DNA of 64,000 bases, taken from positions 1-64,000 of the forward strand of contig NZ_AKJZ01000058.1 in the NCBI RefSeq assembly GCF_000282055.1, in the 5' to 3' direction. Each line of letters starts with the position of its first letter. The first letter of the stretch is position 1. This DNA comes from Flavobacterium sp. CF136 (GTDB lineage: Bacteria > Bacteroidota > Bacteroidia > Flavobacteriales > Flavobacteriaceae). The notes beneath the pieces were generated by a model. It worked only from the letters and a program-made list of their open reading frames with translations. It was not told the DNA's origin and did not search any database. The position numbers and the translations under genes are program-made. Of this stretch, positions 27,664 to 37,280 are shown one piece after another.

Positions 27664-29265
27664 TTATTGTTTGATTATCTTTCCGGTTTTGTGTAAACCA
27701 TCGGTGTCAAAAATATAAAAATAGAGTCCGCTTTTTAATGATTCTACTGAAAGATTTGGATTTTGACTTGTAATTTTTTTGTCAATTACTTTCTGTCCTA
27801 AAATTGAATAAATTGAAACTAAAGCATCATTTATTTCATTTGAAAATAAAAATGATATTGAGGTTTTGGCAGGATTCGGATACACTATAAAATCTTTATT
27901 CTCAAAAGTTGTAATTCCTAAAGTAGTACCAAAATTAGGAATTCCATAACCATAATTGTTATCAGGAGTTAAATATTTATCTGAGGATTGAATGACCATA
28001 TCCCTGATTTCCTGATTTGTTTTTGTTGGAAAAGCCTGCCATAAACAAGCAATCATTCCAGCCATAATCGGACATGAAAATGAAGTTCCGTTAATAGTAA
28101 CAATATTGCCCGAAGTATTCGAAACTACAGCCGCCGTACCTTGTGCCATAACATCAGGTTTTATTCTTCCATCATAACTTGGACCTATTGAACTAAAACT
28201 GGATCTTACTTTAGCTGCTGTAACTGCTCCAACAGTAATTACCGAAACGGCATCCGCAGGTCCGCCAATATGTTTTTCAGTTTGATTACCTTCATTTCCT
28301 GCAGAAGCAACGACGATTATTCCTTTACTAAAAGCAATTTCGGCACCACGCGAAATAAAATTAGTTATTCCATTCATATCGCTATATGTGTGGCTATAAT
28401 TGGCATTATCATAACCAAAATAACCCAGTGAAGTGGTAATAATATCAACACCTAAACTATCTGCTTTTTCAGCTGCTTCTACCCAAAGTGATTCTTCAAC
28501 CGGATTTTCTGACGCATCATTTTCGGTAATAAACAAATAATAGGACGCATCCGGAGCTGTTCCTATCAAAGCATTTTCTTTATAGCCCCCCATTGTTGAA
28601 AGTACCATCGTACCATGATCATCGCCTGCATAAAAGTTTGTGTTTCTGGAAACAAAATCATAACCTCCTAAAATTCGGTTATTATTTATTAGATTTTGAA
28701 AAGGCTGTGCGGTATTAACATTCGGAAAACCGGCATCTAAAACTGCAATTATTTTACCCGAACCTGTATAATTTTGTTGATGGAGAACTTGCCCGTTAAG
28801 CATCTGAATCTGATTTGCAGAAGTTCCGTAAGCATAGTCAATTGTAGTTTCGAGTTTATCATTCGTTTTTACAATTTGATTCTCACGAACCTTTTTTGAA
28901 GTTGTGTTTAATGCTTTATTTGCAAAAATTACCTTATCAACAAATGAAATTGATTTTAATGCTAAAATATTTACCTGAGTTCCTCGAATATGAAGTGCAT
29001 TCAACCATTTAGATTGAGCCATAACAGTAATTCCGGTGCTCGATTTTATCTGGTCAATATAGATTGTTTCCAAAGGAGCATCGGAAAAACTTAAAGCAAT
29101 ATTTTGATTTGTTCTTCTGTCGAGAGCCCGCTGGGAAAGCATTAAAGAAGGTGAATCCAAATAGGTTTGTGCATTTGGTTTGGCATTAAAATACACCCAG
29201 GCATCTTCCTGCGAAAACATCGCAGTAGAAATTAATAAGAAAAAAAATAGGTAATTTATCTTCAT
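27664..29265 (-). CDS. Secreted S8 (subtilisin) peptidase with T9SS sorting domain
   Basis: 533 residues. The signal peptide is MKINYLFFFLLISTAMFSQ. An N-terminal prodomain-like region (20-150) precedes the catalytic domain, with Asp in IIAVLDAGFPNVN, His in DDHGTMVLSTMGG and Ser in NGTSFSCPIMAGMIA. The T9SS domain at the C-terminus is IVYPNPAKTSISFLF to KTGKIIKQ. It is likely secreted to the surface or medium through T9SS for protein degradation. Confidence 0.95.
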   Translation of the reverse strand: MKINYLFFFLLISTAMFSQEDAWVYFNAKPNAQTYLDSPSLMLSQRALDRRTNQNIALSFSDAPLETIYIDQIKSSTGITVMAQSKWLNALHIRGTQVNILALKSISFVDKVIFANKALNTTSKKVRENQIVKTNDKLETTIDYAYGTSANQIQMLNGQVLHQQNYTGSGKIIAVLDAGFPNVNTAQPFQNLINNNRILGGYDFVSRNTNFYAGDDHGTMVLSTMGGYKENALIGTAPDASYYLFITENDASENPVEESLWVEAAEKADSLGVDIITTSLGYFGYDNANYSHTYSDMNGITNFISRGAEIAFSKGIIVVASAGNEGNQTEKHIGGPADAVSVITVGAVTAAKVRSSFSSIGPSYDGRIKPDVMAQGTAAVVSNTSGNIVTINGTSFSCPIMAGMIACLWQAFPTKTNQEIRDMVIQSSDKYLTPDNNYGYGIPNFGTTLGITTFENKDFIVYPNPAKTSISFLFSNEINDALVSIYSILGQKVIDKKITSQNPNLSVESLKSGLYFYIFDTDGLHKTGKIIKQ

Positions 29266-29311
29266 AGCAGCTTATTTTTAAAAGCAAAAGCCTTTGTAAA
29301 AAAGTATAAAG

Positions 29312-30499
29312 CTATGAAATTACTCCCGAACCAACTAATTCATTTTCTAAATACCAGGCAGTAAACTGACCTTCGGTTATAGCTGATTGTGGTTCATCAA
29401 AACGAACGTACATTCCGTTTTTGAATTGGTATAAAATTGCTTTTTGTAATGGCTGGCGGTAACGAATTCTCGCCATTACCTCCATACTTTCTCCAACTTT
29501 CAAAGTCAAATCAGTTCGAATCCAGTGTACCTCGGATTTTTCTATAAATAATGCTTTTTTAAACAATCCCGGATGCTGGCTTGTTAATCCTGTATAAATC
29601 GTATTGGTTTCAACATTTGTGGCAATGATAAATAACGGATCTGTTGTTCCGCCTACATTCAGTCCTTTTCGCTGTCCGATTGTAAAATAATGAGCTCCCT
29701 GATGTTTCCCTACAACTTTTCCCATTGTTGGAAGATAATCAAGTTTTTGAGCTTCTAATTTCAATTCTTCTTCCAGAGAAAGACCTTGAGGTTTTTCAAT
29801 AGTATAAATTGGATCGTTTTTATCAATCTGAACAATTTTGCCTTCTTTAGGCTGCAATTTTTGTTGCAAAAATTCCGGCAAACGTACTTTTCCAATAAAA
29901 CATAATCCTTGAGAATCTTTCTTTTCGGCAGTTACCAAATCCATTTCGGCAGCAATTTCACGAACTTCGGGTTTGGTTAAAGCACCAATCGGAAACAATG
30001 ATTTTGCTAATTGCTCTTGCGATAACTGGCATAAAAAGTACGATTGATCTTTATTAGTATCTGCTCCGGCAATTAATTGGTAAACAGTTTTACCATCAAC
30101 TTCGATTTCACTTTTCTGACAATAATGACCTGTTGCGACATAATCGGCACCAAGACTTAAGGCAATCTTCATAAAAACATCAAATTTGATTTCACGGTTA
30201 CAAAGTACATCAGGGTTTGGAGTTCTCCCTTTTTCGTATTCATTGAACATATAATCAACGATTTTTTCTTTGTATTCTTCACTCAAATCAACAGTTTGAA
30301 ACGGTATTCCGAGTTTTTCAGCTACTAATAAAGCATCATTACTGTCTTCTAACCAAGGACATTCATTAGAAATAGTAACCGAATCATCATGCCAGTTTTT
30401 CATAAAAAGGCCAATAACTTCGTATCCTTGCTGCTGCAGCAAGTAAGCGGCAACACTCGAATCTACACCTCCGGAAAGTCCAACAACTACACGTTTCAT
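29312..30499 (-). CDS. mnmA: tRNA-specific 2-thiouridylase
   Basis: 395 residues. It inserts sulfur at U34 of tRNA-Lys, -Glu and -Gln. PP-loop motif GLSGGVDSSVAAYLLQQ at the N-terminus; NPDVLCNREIKF with the first catalytic Cys; GLCFIGK with the second. TPNPDV and YFTIGQRKGL are typical. It is the first gene of a minus-strand run with the subtilase gene, 46 bp apart. Confidence 0.97.
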   Translation of the reverse strand: MKRVVVGLSGGVDSSVAAYLLQQQGYEVIGLFMKNWHDDSVTISNECPWLEDSNDALLVAEKLGIPFQTVDLSEEYKEKIVDYMFNEYEKGRTPNPDVLCNREIKFDVFMKIALSLGADYVATGHYCQKSEIEVDGKTVYQLIAGADTNKDQSYFLCQLSQEQLAKSLFPIGALTKPEVREIAAEMDLVTAEKKDSQGLCFIGKVRLPEFLQQKLQPKEGKIVQIDKNDPIYTIEKPQGLSLEEELKLEAQKLDYLPTMGKVVGKHQGAHYFTIGQRKGLNVGGTTDPLFIIATNVETNTIYTGLTSQHPGLFKKALFIEKSEVHWIRTDLTLKVGESMEVMARIRYRQPLQKAILYQFKNGMYVRFDEPQSAITEGQFTAWYLENELVGSGVIS

Positions 30500-30528
30500 T
30501 TTAACTCGTTTATATTTTTACAAGGGTG

Positions 30529-30536
30529 CAAAGGTA
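30529..30536 (-). promoter_or_regulatory. -7 promoter box of mnmA
   Basis: The minus strand reads TACCTTTG (TAnnTTTG), 30 nt upstream of the start codon. Confidence 0.5.
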
Positions 30537-30642
30537 AACCAAATTCCAGATATTTATAATGCTTTTGATTAGTTTATATAATCCTGCGGTAGATAAAACT
30601 TATTGCTTTTTTTATTTACTTTTAATCTCCAATAAAAACATC

Positions 30643-32520
30643 ATGTCAAAACAGATTTACAGTTTTATTTTCCTTATCCTTTTTACCGCTTTAAATGCAC
30701 AAAGTTACAAGCCGAACTTACCTAACTATGAGGATTATAAAGCCTTTAAGGGAAAACCTTTATCCGACAAATTTTCTAATATCGAATCGGTAAAAGTTAT
30801 TTATGATCTGAGAAGACAAAAAATGTATTATTTCAATAGCAGTCTGATCCGTTTGCATTATGATTTTGTCACTGATAATTTAGGATACAGTAAAGGTTTG
30901 GAAGTTTTTAATAATGACAATTACAGCAATACAGAAAAAGGGAGAGATTTTTTATTAGGAAATCTGAATCACATCAAAGGAACTGAGAAATGGATTTTCG
31001 AACTCGCTGCTTCAGATCATATGCCAATTTTATTAATAGAACGCTTTTACAACTTAATCGTACAATCTACTTTTATTGGCAAAGATTTAAAATTTTACCT
31101 GAACAATTCTGAAAAAATTGAATGGTTTCAAGAGAATAAATTTAAAATTCCATGTGTAAAATCTAATTATATTTTTAGTGAAATTACCTATCAGGAAGTC
31201 GTTTCCGGGCGCAATGTTGGAATTTTAAAACAATATAAGGTCAAGGATTTAGAAAACACAACTCCTGATCCTGATGAAATTATTATTTTGGATGGAACTC
31301 CTGATATTTTACCAAACGTAAGAGGAATTATTGTAAATGAACTGCAGACTCCGCTGAGTCATTTAGTGCTATTAGGAAAAAACAGAAAGATTCCGATTAT
31401 GGCTTACACAACTGTTTTTAAGGATTCAAATATCAAAAAGTTAATTTCTAAAAAAGTAGAATTAAAAATTTCTGTGGACACATTCTACATCAAAGAATCC
31501 AATAAAAAAATAACCCAAAAAATAATTAAGAAAAAGAAAAAATTAATCGTTGATAACACCGTAACCCAATTGGTAGATTTATCTAAAATTCCAAAAAAAG
31601 GAGCCAATTCTATTGGATCAAAGGCACAAAATATGTCGTATTTGATCGCAATTTCAAAAGAAATTCCGTTTAAAACACCCGAAAATGCTCATGCGATTCC
31701 ATTTCATTTTTACACCAATCACATTCAAAAAAAATCTATTTCGCCTTTAATACAGGAACTTTTAACTTATCCGCATAAAGATTCTGCACAGTGGATTAAT
31801 AAACAATTAAAAAAAATACGTGATGCAATTAAAAAAGAGCCAATCAATACTGAGTTAATTGCAAAACTAAATCAGGCTTTTAAAAATGCGCCTTTCAAAA
31901 ATTTCAGATTTCGATCTTCTACCAATGCCGAAGATATGGATGATTTTAATGGTGCCGGATTATATGATTCTAAAACAGGAATTATGGGTGATAGTATAAA
32001 AACTTTTGAAAAAGTTATTAAACAGGTTTGGGCAAGTGCATGGAATGAAAGTTCATATATGGAAAGAGAACTGTTTGGAATTGATCAGCAGAGTATTGCC
32101 ATGGGAGTTTTAGTACATCGGTCTTTTCCTGATGAATTGGCTAATGGCGTAATAATCACAAAAAATATTTTCAGGGAAAATTTTTCAGGAATTACAGTAA
32201 ATATCCAGAAAGGAGAAAACTCTGTTGTTAAACCTGCAAAAGGAGAAGTCTGCGAACAATTTGTTATATATCATTTTAATACGGGAACTGATACTGATGA
32301 TTTTGATGTAGATTATACTTCTAACTCGAACCTGAATAATAACGAGCCATTACTGACCAGAAAAGAGATTGGTAATCTTTTCCTGGTTAGTAAAAAAATT
32401 GAAAGCAAAATGTATCGCTATTGGAGAAAAAACCTGTTCCATCCCGTAGATATTGAGTTCAAGATTGTTGGGGCAAACAGAGATTTATATATCAAACAAG
32501 TACGCCCTTTTAATGAATAA
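30643..32520 (+). CDS. Predicted exported PEP-synthase/PPDK-like protein
   Basis: 625 residues from the ATG at 30643, which opens a signal peptide (MSKQIYSFIFLILFTALNAQ). An earlier frame start would put a second hydrophobic run in front and is not supported. Residues about 205-280 look like the swivelling phosphohistidine domain of PEP-utilising enzymes: NELQTPLSHLVLLGKNRKIP with His240 at the catalytic position. Residues about 318-625 look like the PPDK N-terminal ATP-binding domain: GANSIGSKAQNMSYL, FRFRSSTNAEDMDDFNGAGL and, at the end, DIEFKIVG plus YIKQVRPF. The order His domain then ATP domain is swapped relative to PEP synthase, and the export signal is odd for an ATP-dependent enzyme. 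Activity is unknown. Confidence 0.8.
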   Translation: MSKQIYSFIFLILFTALNAQSYKPNLPNYEDYKAFKGKPLSDKFSNIESVKVIYDLRRQKMYYFNSSLIRLHYDFVTDNLGYSKGLEVFNNDNYSNTEKGRDFLLGNLNHIKGTEKWIFELAASDHMPILLIERFYNLIVQSTFIGKDLKFYLNNSEKIEWFQENKFKIPCVKSNYIFSEITYQEVVSGRNVGILKQYKVKDLENTTPDPDEIIILDGTPDILPNVRGIIVNELQTPLSHLVLLGKNRKIPIMAYTTVFKDSNIKKLISKKVELKISVDTFYIKESNKKITQKIIKKKKKLIVDNTVTQLVDLSKIPKKGANSIGSKAQNMSYLIAISKEIPFKTPENAHAIPFHFYTNHIQKKSISPLIQELLTYPHKDSAQWINKQLKKIRDAIKKEPINTELIAKLNQAFKNAPFKNFRFRSSTNAEDMDDFNGAGLYDSKTGIMGDSIKTFEKVIKQVWASAWNESSYMERELFGIDQQSIAMGVLVHRSFPDELANGVIITKNIFRENFSGITVNIQKGENSVVKPAKGEVCEQFVIYHFNTGTDTDDFDVDYTSNSNLNNNEPLLTRKEIGNLFLVSKKIESKMYRYWRKNLFHPVDIEFKIVGANRDLYIKQVRPFNE

Positions 32521-32523
32521 TTT

Positions 32524-33081
32524 TTAGTATAAAACCAAAAGATCAATTTCACTTGAAACAGTATTAATATTAAGGATTTTAAAATCAAAATTCTCAATAT
32601 TAATTTTTTCCTGAACAGATCTTCTGATATTTTGATTGTCTAAAGTAAAATCATTTTCTAAAACAATTTTCAAGCCGACAGTATTCAGGTATTTTGTTGC
32701 TTTTTTGTTTACTATTAACGAAGCAATGATATAGAAACCAATTATAATGATCTGAAAGAACAAGAGAACTTCTATTTTTTCATACGGATACATAATATCC
32801 AAAATAGAAAGCGTAATCGTAGCAAAGAGAAAGATAATTGCGTTTACGGTAAACGATTGTGTTCTAAATCTCAGAATAGAAAAAATGGCAAATAATCCGA
32901 AGCCAATTCCTACTCCAATTTCAATTTTTGTAAACAAATAACAGAGCGAAAAAGTACAAAGACCGACAATAACCATCAAGGGATTTATAGTTTCATTATC
33001 CTTTCTGTTCGAAAAAAAGTAAAGAATCAGAATTGAAAAAAACAATAATAAAAATCTCCCTGAAAGCTCGTTTAAATCCAT
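32524..33081 (-). CDS. DUF4956 family membrane protein
   Basis: 185 residues with four hydrophobic segments. The pattern GVGIGFGLFAIFSILRFRTQSF is the hallmark of DUF4956. A soluble C-terminal domain follows (KKATKYLNTVGLKIVLENDF...). Members are sometimes linked to CotH or polyphosphate polymerase genes, but none is adjacent here. It is convergent with the PEP-synthase-like gene, 3 bp apart. Confidence 0.85.
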   Translation of the reverse strand: MDLNELSGRFLLLFFSILILYFFSNRKDNETINPLMVIVGLCTFSLCYLFTKIEIGVGIGFGLFAIFSILRFRTQSFTVNAIIFLFATITLSILDIMYPYEKIEVLLFFQIIIIGFYIIASLIVNKKATKYLNTVGLKIVLENDFTLDNQNIRRSVQEKINIENFDFKILNINTVSSEIDLLVLY

Positions 33082-33219
33082 TTATCTTAATTATTTAAGA
33101 AATCAAATTTAATCATTTTATCCGTTGCCTTTTTATTTATTTTGAGCAGATTATTATATAAATTACATCTCAATTTTTAAGTTAGTTACACCTTTAAATT
33201 GATGATAATTAAAGAAAAA

Positions 33220-33924
33220 TTATTCCATTTTAGGTTTAGAATCGGCTTGGTAATTGCTTTTTGGATCACTCATATTCACTTCTTTTTTCAACACCCCTTT
33301 TGTGAAAAATTGCCACATTCCCACTTTCTTTCCATTTAAGAATTTTCCTTTAGAAGCAATAGTTCCGTCTGAATCATAAAAAACCGCATCCCCGTTATAC
33401 TCATTATTTTTGTATGTTGACTGCTCTAACAGCGTTCCGTCTACTGCTGTTTTTTTATAGATTCCATCCTTAATACCATTTTTATACGTCATCTCTTCTG
33501 CAATTTTAGTATTTGGATAATATACAGTCCTAAGTCCCTCTAATTTTCCGTTTTTATAATTTTCGATTGTCATTACAGCAGTAGAAGCTTTGTGGTAATA
33601 CTTCCATTCCCCTTCATAATTCTTTCCAATGACTTTGCCTTCGCTTACCTTGTTTTTCTTTTGGTCATAAAAAATCGTATAGGCACTTCCATCATTAGCA
33701 CTAAAGTCACGTGTCGCTATAACATCTCCTTTTTTAGTATCATCAAAAAATTTGAAAATCCCGGTTTCTTTTCCATGATTAAATGTACCTTCATAACGAG
33801 GTCGTTTAGAAACTTCATAAGTACCTTTCCAAAGACCATCTTTTTTTCCTTTGGTATCTACTTTATTAGAATCCTGCGCAAAACCCATTGCACTTATTAA
33901 AAACAAAATCCAAAAATTCTTCAT
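33220..33924 (-). CDS. Secreted MORN-like repeat protein (YwqK family)
   Basis: 234 residues with a signal peptide (MKNFWILFLISAMGFAQ). About eight repeats of the YwqK/MORN type follow (GLWKGTYE, GKETGIFKFF, YEGEWKYYH, NGKLEGLRTVYYPN, NGIKDGIYKK, NEYNGDAVFYDSDG, NGKKVGMWQFFTKG). Such proteins are annotated as YwqK antitoxin-like, but no toxin gene is adjacent, and in Bacteroidota they are usually exported proteins of unknown role. Confidence 0.88.
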   Translation of the reverse strand: MKNFWILFLISAMGFAQDSNKVDTKGKKDGLWKGTYEVSKRPRYEGTFNHGKETGIFKFFDDTKKGDVIATRDFSANDGSAYTIFYDQKKNKVSEGKVIGKNYEGEWKYYHKASTAVMTIENYKNGKLEGLRTVYYPNTKIAEEMTYKNGIKDGIYKKTAVDGTLLEQSTYKNNEYNGDAVFYDSDGTIASKGKFLNGKKVGMWQFFTKGVLKKEVNMSDPKSNYQADSKPKME

Positions 33925-33969
33925 ATTTTCTTTTTTCTATATAACAACAAATATTGCTTTTTAGTATTG

Positions 33970-33977
33970 CAAATGTA
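33970..33977 (-). promoter_or_regulatory. -7 promoter box of the MORN-like gene
   Basis: The minus strand reads TACATTTG (TAnnTTTG), 46 nt upstream of the start. The rest of the 334-bp gap 33925-34258 shows only AT-rich DNA, with no gene or hairpin of note. Confidence 0.45.
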
Positions 33978-34258
33978 TGACCATTTAAAGAGAAACATAA
34001 TTTATTTTATCTGTAAAGTATTCATCAAACATGAACGACTAAAAATTACTTGTAAAACTATCCAATTTTAAGAAATCAAATTTAAAAAAATCTAAATTAT
34101 CGGGGTAAACTTTCGAGTGATTTCAATCATTTTTTTAATAAAATAAAAACAAAAAAGGTTTTAATAAGTTATAATACATTTTACAATTTAAACTATATTC
34201 GCAGGAAAAAAAACTGCAAAAATTATTATTAAACCCCAACGATAAAATCTGCACATTA

Positions 34259-34678
34259 ATGAAATTTTTAAACCTATTCCTGCTTACACTTTTTCTTGGT
34301 GTTACACAATTACATGCACAAGTTAAAGTTGAAGAAATTACCTATAAGACTAACAACCATTTTATTACGACTACTATTGGCTATCCTGTTATCGGAATTT
34401 ATTTTTCGGCAGAAAAAAAGGAACCTACTATTGTATTAAACCCGGACGGAACAGGAATTTTTCAGCATGACGATTTAACTAAAAAAAACATAGCATGGGG
34501 AATTGAATGTTCAGAGGAAGGAATTCCAATTTTTAAAGCAGGTTTCAATAGTGCTTCGTATACATTCTGGTATAAAACAAATGATAATGAAGGTTGGGTT
34601 CATACCCAATTCTCTATCCATTTCAATAAGAAAAAAATGTATCTTATGGGAGAAAGAGTCAAAGAATATGACGATTAA
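34259..34678 (+). CDS. Small secreted protein, paralogue of the protein at 7570
   Basis: 139 residues, signal peptide MKFLNLFLLTLFLGVTQLHAQ. It shares EKKEP, VLNPDGTGIFQHDD, WGIEC, FNSASYTFWYKT and FSIHFNKKKMYLMGERV with the 143-residue protein 26.7 kb upstream. The family is not recognised and there is no common neighbour, so the two copies arose by dispersal of a single gene rather than by a local tandem event. Confidence 0.85.
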   Translation: MKFLNLFLLTLFLGVTQLHAQVKVEEITYKTNNHFITTTIGYPVIGIYFSAEKKEPTIVLNPDGTGIFQHDDLTKKNIAWGIECSEEGIPIFKAGFNSASYTFWYKTNDNEGWVHTQFSIHFNKKKMYLMGERVKEYDD

Positions 34679-34851
34679 AACACCGTTGGCAAATTAAAAC
34701 TCATTATCATTTGAGAAAAATTTACTGCTAAAATGAAAACGTTTTCGTTGAATTTAAATACTAACTCAAAATTTCACCATTTTATTTTACAAAAATAAAA
34801 ATTTTACCTATTTTTTATTTAATTTGCAGTAAAATTCAATATATCACATAA

Positions 34852-36630
34852 ATGGTTTCAATCACACGCCTTTTTGATTTTCCTTATTATCAACAAGAAA
34901 CTTACAATCTTCCGGTTGCCTTAGCGACCAAAAAAAATGGGGTTTGGGAAAAAACATCCAGTAATGAATATATTGCTAAAGCCAATGCAGTTTCAAGAGC
35001 ATTGCTGCGTATGGGCGTTCAAAAAAATGACAAAATTGCCTTAATCACTTCTAATAACCGTACAGAGTGGAATATCATGGATATTGGTATTTTACAAATG
35101 GGAGTACAAAACGTTCCAATTTACCCAACGATTGCTGAAGAAGATTACGAATATATTTTAAATCACAGCGGTAGTATTTACTGTTTTGTCTCTGATGAAG
35201 AAGTGCTTCAAAAAGTAAATGCAATCAAAGCAAATGTACCGACTTTAAAAGAAGTTTATTCTTTTAATGAAATTGCAGGCTGCAAACATTGGTCAGAGTT
35301 ATTGACTTTGGGTGCGGATGAAAGTAATCAGTCTGAAGTTGAAGCCATAAAAGACAGTATTGAAGAAGAAGATTTAGCTACTATTATTTATACTTCGGGA
35401 ACTACCGGAAGACCAAAAGGTGTTATGCTTTCGCACAAAAACATTGTTTCGAATGTTTTGGACAGTGCACCAAGAATCCCTTTTGATGCCGGAAAAAGTA
35501 CGGCCTTAAGTTTTCTTCCTATTTGCCATATTTTCGAAAGAATGATTTTGTACATCTATCAGTATTATGGCGTTTCTGTTTATTTTGGAGAATCTATTGA
35601 TAAAATTAGTGATAACTTAAAAGAAGTTCGTCCAACAGTTATTACAGCAGTTCCAAGACTTCTGGAAAAAGTATACGATAAGATTTATGCAAAAGGGGCT
35701 GAACTGACAGGAATCAAGAAAAAATTATTTTTCTGGGCTATCGATTTAGGTTTAAGATATGAGCCTTACGGTGCCAATGGTGCCTGGTATGAATTTCAGT
35801 TAAAAATTGCCAGAAAATTGATTTTCAGCAAATGGAAAGAAGGTTTAGGAGGCAATCTGGATTTGATGGTTTCCGGAAGCGCCGCTTTACAGCCAAGGTT
35901 AGCCAGGGTTTTTGCTGCTGCTGAAATCCCGGTTATGGAAGGTTACGGTTTATCTGAAACTTCGCCGGTAATTGCTGTAAATGATCAGAGAAATAAAGGT
36001 TTCAAGATTGGAACTGTTGGAAAAGTGATTCGCAACGTTGAAGTTAAAATTGCTCAGGATGGAGAAATCCTTTGCAAAGGACCAAACGTAATGTTAGGTT
36101 ACTTTAAAGATCCCGAAAAAACAGCCGAAGCTTTGCAGGATGGTTATTTCCACACAGGAGATATCGGGGAAATTGACAGCGAAGGTTTCCTAAAAATTAC
36201 CGATCGTAAAAAAGAAATGTTCAAGACTTCCGGTGGAAAATACATTGCACCTCAGCTTATTGAAAATGCCATGAAACAATCTCGTTTTATTGAGCAGATC
36301 ATGGTTATTGGTGAAGGTGAAAAAATGCCGTCAGCTTTTATTCAGCCTAATTTTGAATTTGTAAAAGAGTGGGCAAAAATTCATAAAATAACACTGGGCA
36401 GTACAAATGAAGAAATAATTGCTAATAAGGAAGTCATTAAACGTATTGACGAAGAAATTGAAGGTATAAATGAAAAGTTTGGTCATTGGGAAAAAATCAA
36501 ACGTTTTGAACTTACCCCGGATGTTTGGTCAATCAATGGCGGACAGCTTACTCCTACTTTAAAATTAAAACGTAAAATCATTAAAGAAATCTACAAAGAT
36601 CTTTATGCTAAAATCTACGGTCAAAATTAA
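34852..36630 (+). CDS. Long-chain acyl-CoA synthetase (AMP-binding)
   Basis: 592 residues. AMP-binding signature YTSGTTGRPKGVMLSHKN, then MEGYGLSETSPVIAVND, YFHTGDIGEIDSEGFLKITDRKKEMFKTSGGKYIAPQLIE. The length and these motifs match FadD15-like long-chain fatty acid-CoA ligases. It activates fatty acids for beta-oxidation or lipid synthesis. A terminator follows 25 bp downstream. Confidence 0.95.
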   Translation: MVSITRLFDFPYYQQETYNLPVALATKKNGVWEKTSSNEYIAKANAVSRALLRMGVQKNDKIALITSNNRTEWNIMDIGILQMGVQNVPIYPTIAEEDYEYILNHSGSIYCFVSDEEVLQKVNAIKANVPTLKEVYSFNEIAGCKHWSELLTLGADESNQSEVEAIKDSIEEEDLATIIYTSGTTGRPKGVMLSHKNIVSNVLDSAPRIPFDAGKSTALSFLPICHIFERMILYIYQYYGVSVYFGESIDKISDNLKEVRPTVITAVPRLLEKVYDKIYAKGAELTGIKKKLFFWAIDLGLRYEPYGANGAWYEFQLKIARKLIFSKWKEGLGGNLDLMVSGSAALQPRLARVFAAAEIPVMEGYGLSETSPVIAVNDQRNKGFKIGTVGKVIRNVEVKIAQDGEILCKGPNVMLGYFKDPEKTAEALQDGYFHTGDIGEIDSEGFLKITDRKKEMFKTSGGKYIAPQLIENAMKQSRFIEQIMVIGEGEKMPSAFIQPNFEFVKEWAKIHKITLGSTNEEIIANKEVIKRIDEEIEGINEKFGHWEKIKRFELTPDVWSINGGQLTPTLKLKRKIIKEIYKDLYAKIYGQN

Positions 36631-36655
36631 TAAATCAGAATAATATATACCAACG

Positions 36656-36687
36656 GAAAACGGCTGTCTTATGTGACAGCCGTTTTC
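36656..36687. terminator. Bidirectional terminator
   Basis: Perfect 13-bp stem GAAAACGGCTGTC / GACAGCCGTTTTC with a six-base loop. It separates the acyl-CoA synthetase gene and the convergent exonuclease gene. Confidence 0.92.
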
Positions 36688-37233
36688 TTAATTATGCAAA
36701 CACCAATTTAAAATTTTGGCAATATTTTTTGCATCATCAATTCCGCGGTGATGTGTTCCTTCCAGCGGAATATCCAATAAATGCAAAGCACCATTCATTC
36801 CGGTTGATTTTAATAGACCAAATTTCTCGGCAAAAGTTACTTTTACATTAATATGCTCATCTCCCATTGGATACGGAATTCCAAACGACTTACTTTGTTT
36901 TTTAAGCATATTAAGATCGTACTGACCGTAACTTGCCCAAGTGTATAAATCAGGCTGATATTCATCAACCAGTTGTTCAATAGCTTCTTCAAAACTTACG
37001 CCATTTTCGTCTAATAAATCTTGTGTAATAGTCGTTAATTCTGTACAAAACGGACTAATACTCGAACGCTGCGGTTTTATTAATATCCCTTGGTTCTTCG
37101 TAATTTCGCCTGTTTCGACGTCCAAAACAGCTAAACCAATTTCAATAATCTCATTTTCCTGTCCCTTGGGAACCATACCTTGCCAACATGTGGCTTCTAA
37201 ATCGATAATAATAATTTTATCTGTAGTTTTCAT
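36688..37233 (-). CDS. DEDDh 3'-5' exonuclease (ERI-1/KapD-like)
   Basis: 181 residues. The ATG at 37233 (MKTTDKIIIIDLEATCW) is preferred; an upstream one would add 13 basic residues (MRKRIIKYLKNKK) and is less likely. Exo motifs: IDLEATCW (D and E), SYGQYDLNMLK (D), and HHRGIDDAKNIAKIL (H and D). This class includes 3' to 5' exonucleases that trim structured RNA such as histone mRNA and rRNA ends. It ends 8 bp after the slipin gene on the same strand and closes the tRNA/slipin transcription unit, which makes an RNA-end-processing role attractive but not proven. Confidence 0.87.
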   Translation of the reverse strand: MKTTDKIIIIDLEATCWQGMVPKGQENEIIEIGLAVLDVETGEITKNQGILIKPQRSSISPFCTELTTITQDLLDENGVSFEEAIEQLVDEYQPDLYTWASYGQYDLNMLKKQSKSFGIPYPMGDEHINVKVTFAEKFGLLKSTGMNGALHLLDIPLEGTHHRGIDDAKNIAKILNWCLHN

Positions 37234-37280
37234 TTTTTTATTTTTTAAATATTTTATAATTCTCTTTCTCAAAGAGTTTT

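Noticed and set aside
33220..33924. A toxin-antitoxin pair based on the YwqK-type protein
   Set aside because: The neighbours are a DUF4956 protein and a small secreted protein. No toxin gene is adjacent, and the protein has an export signal.
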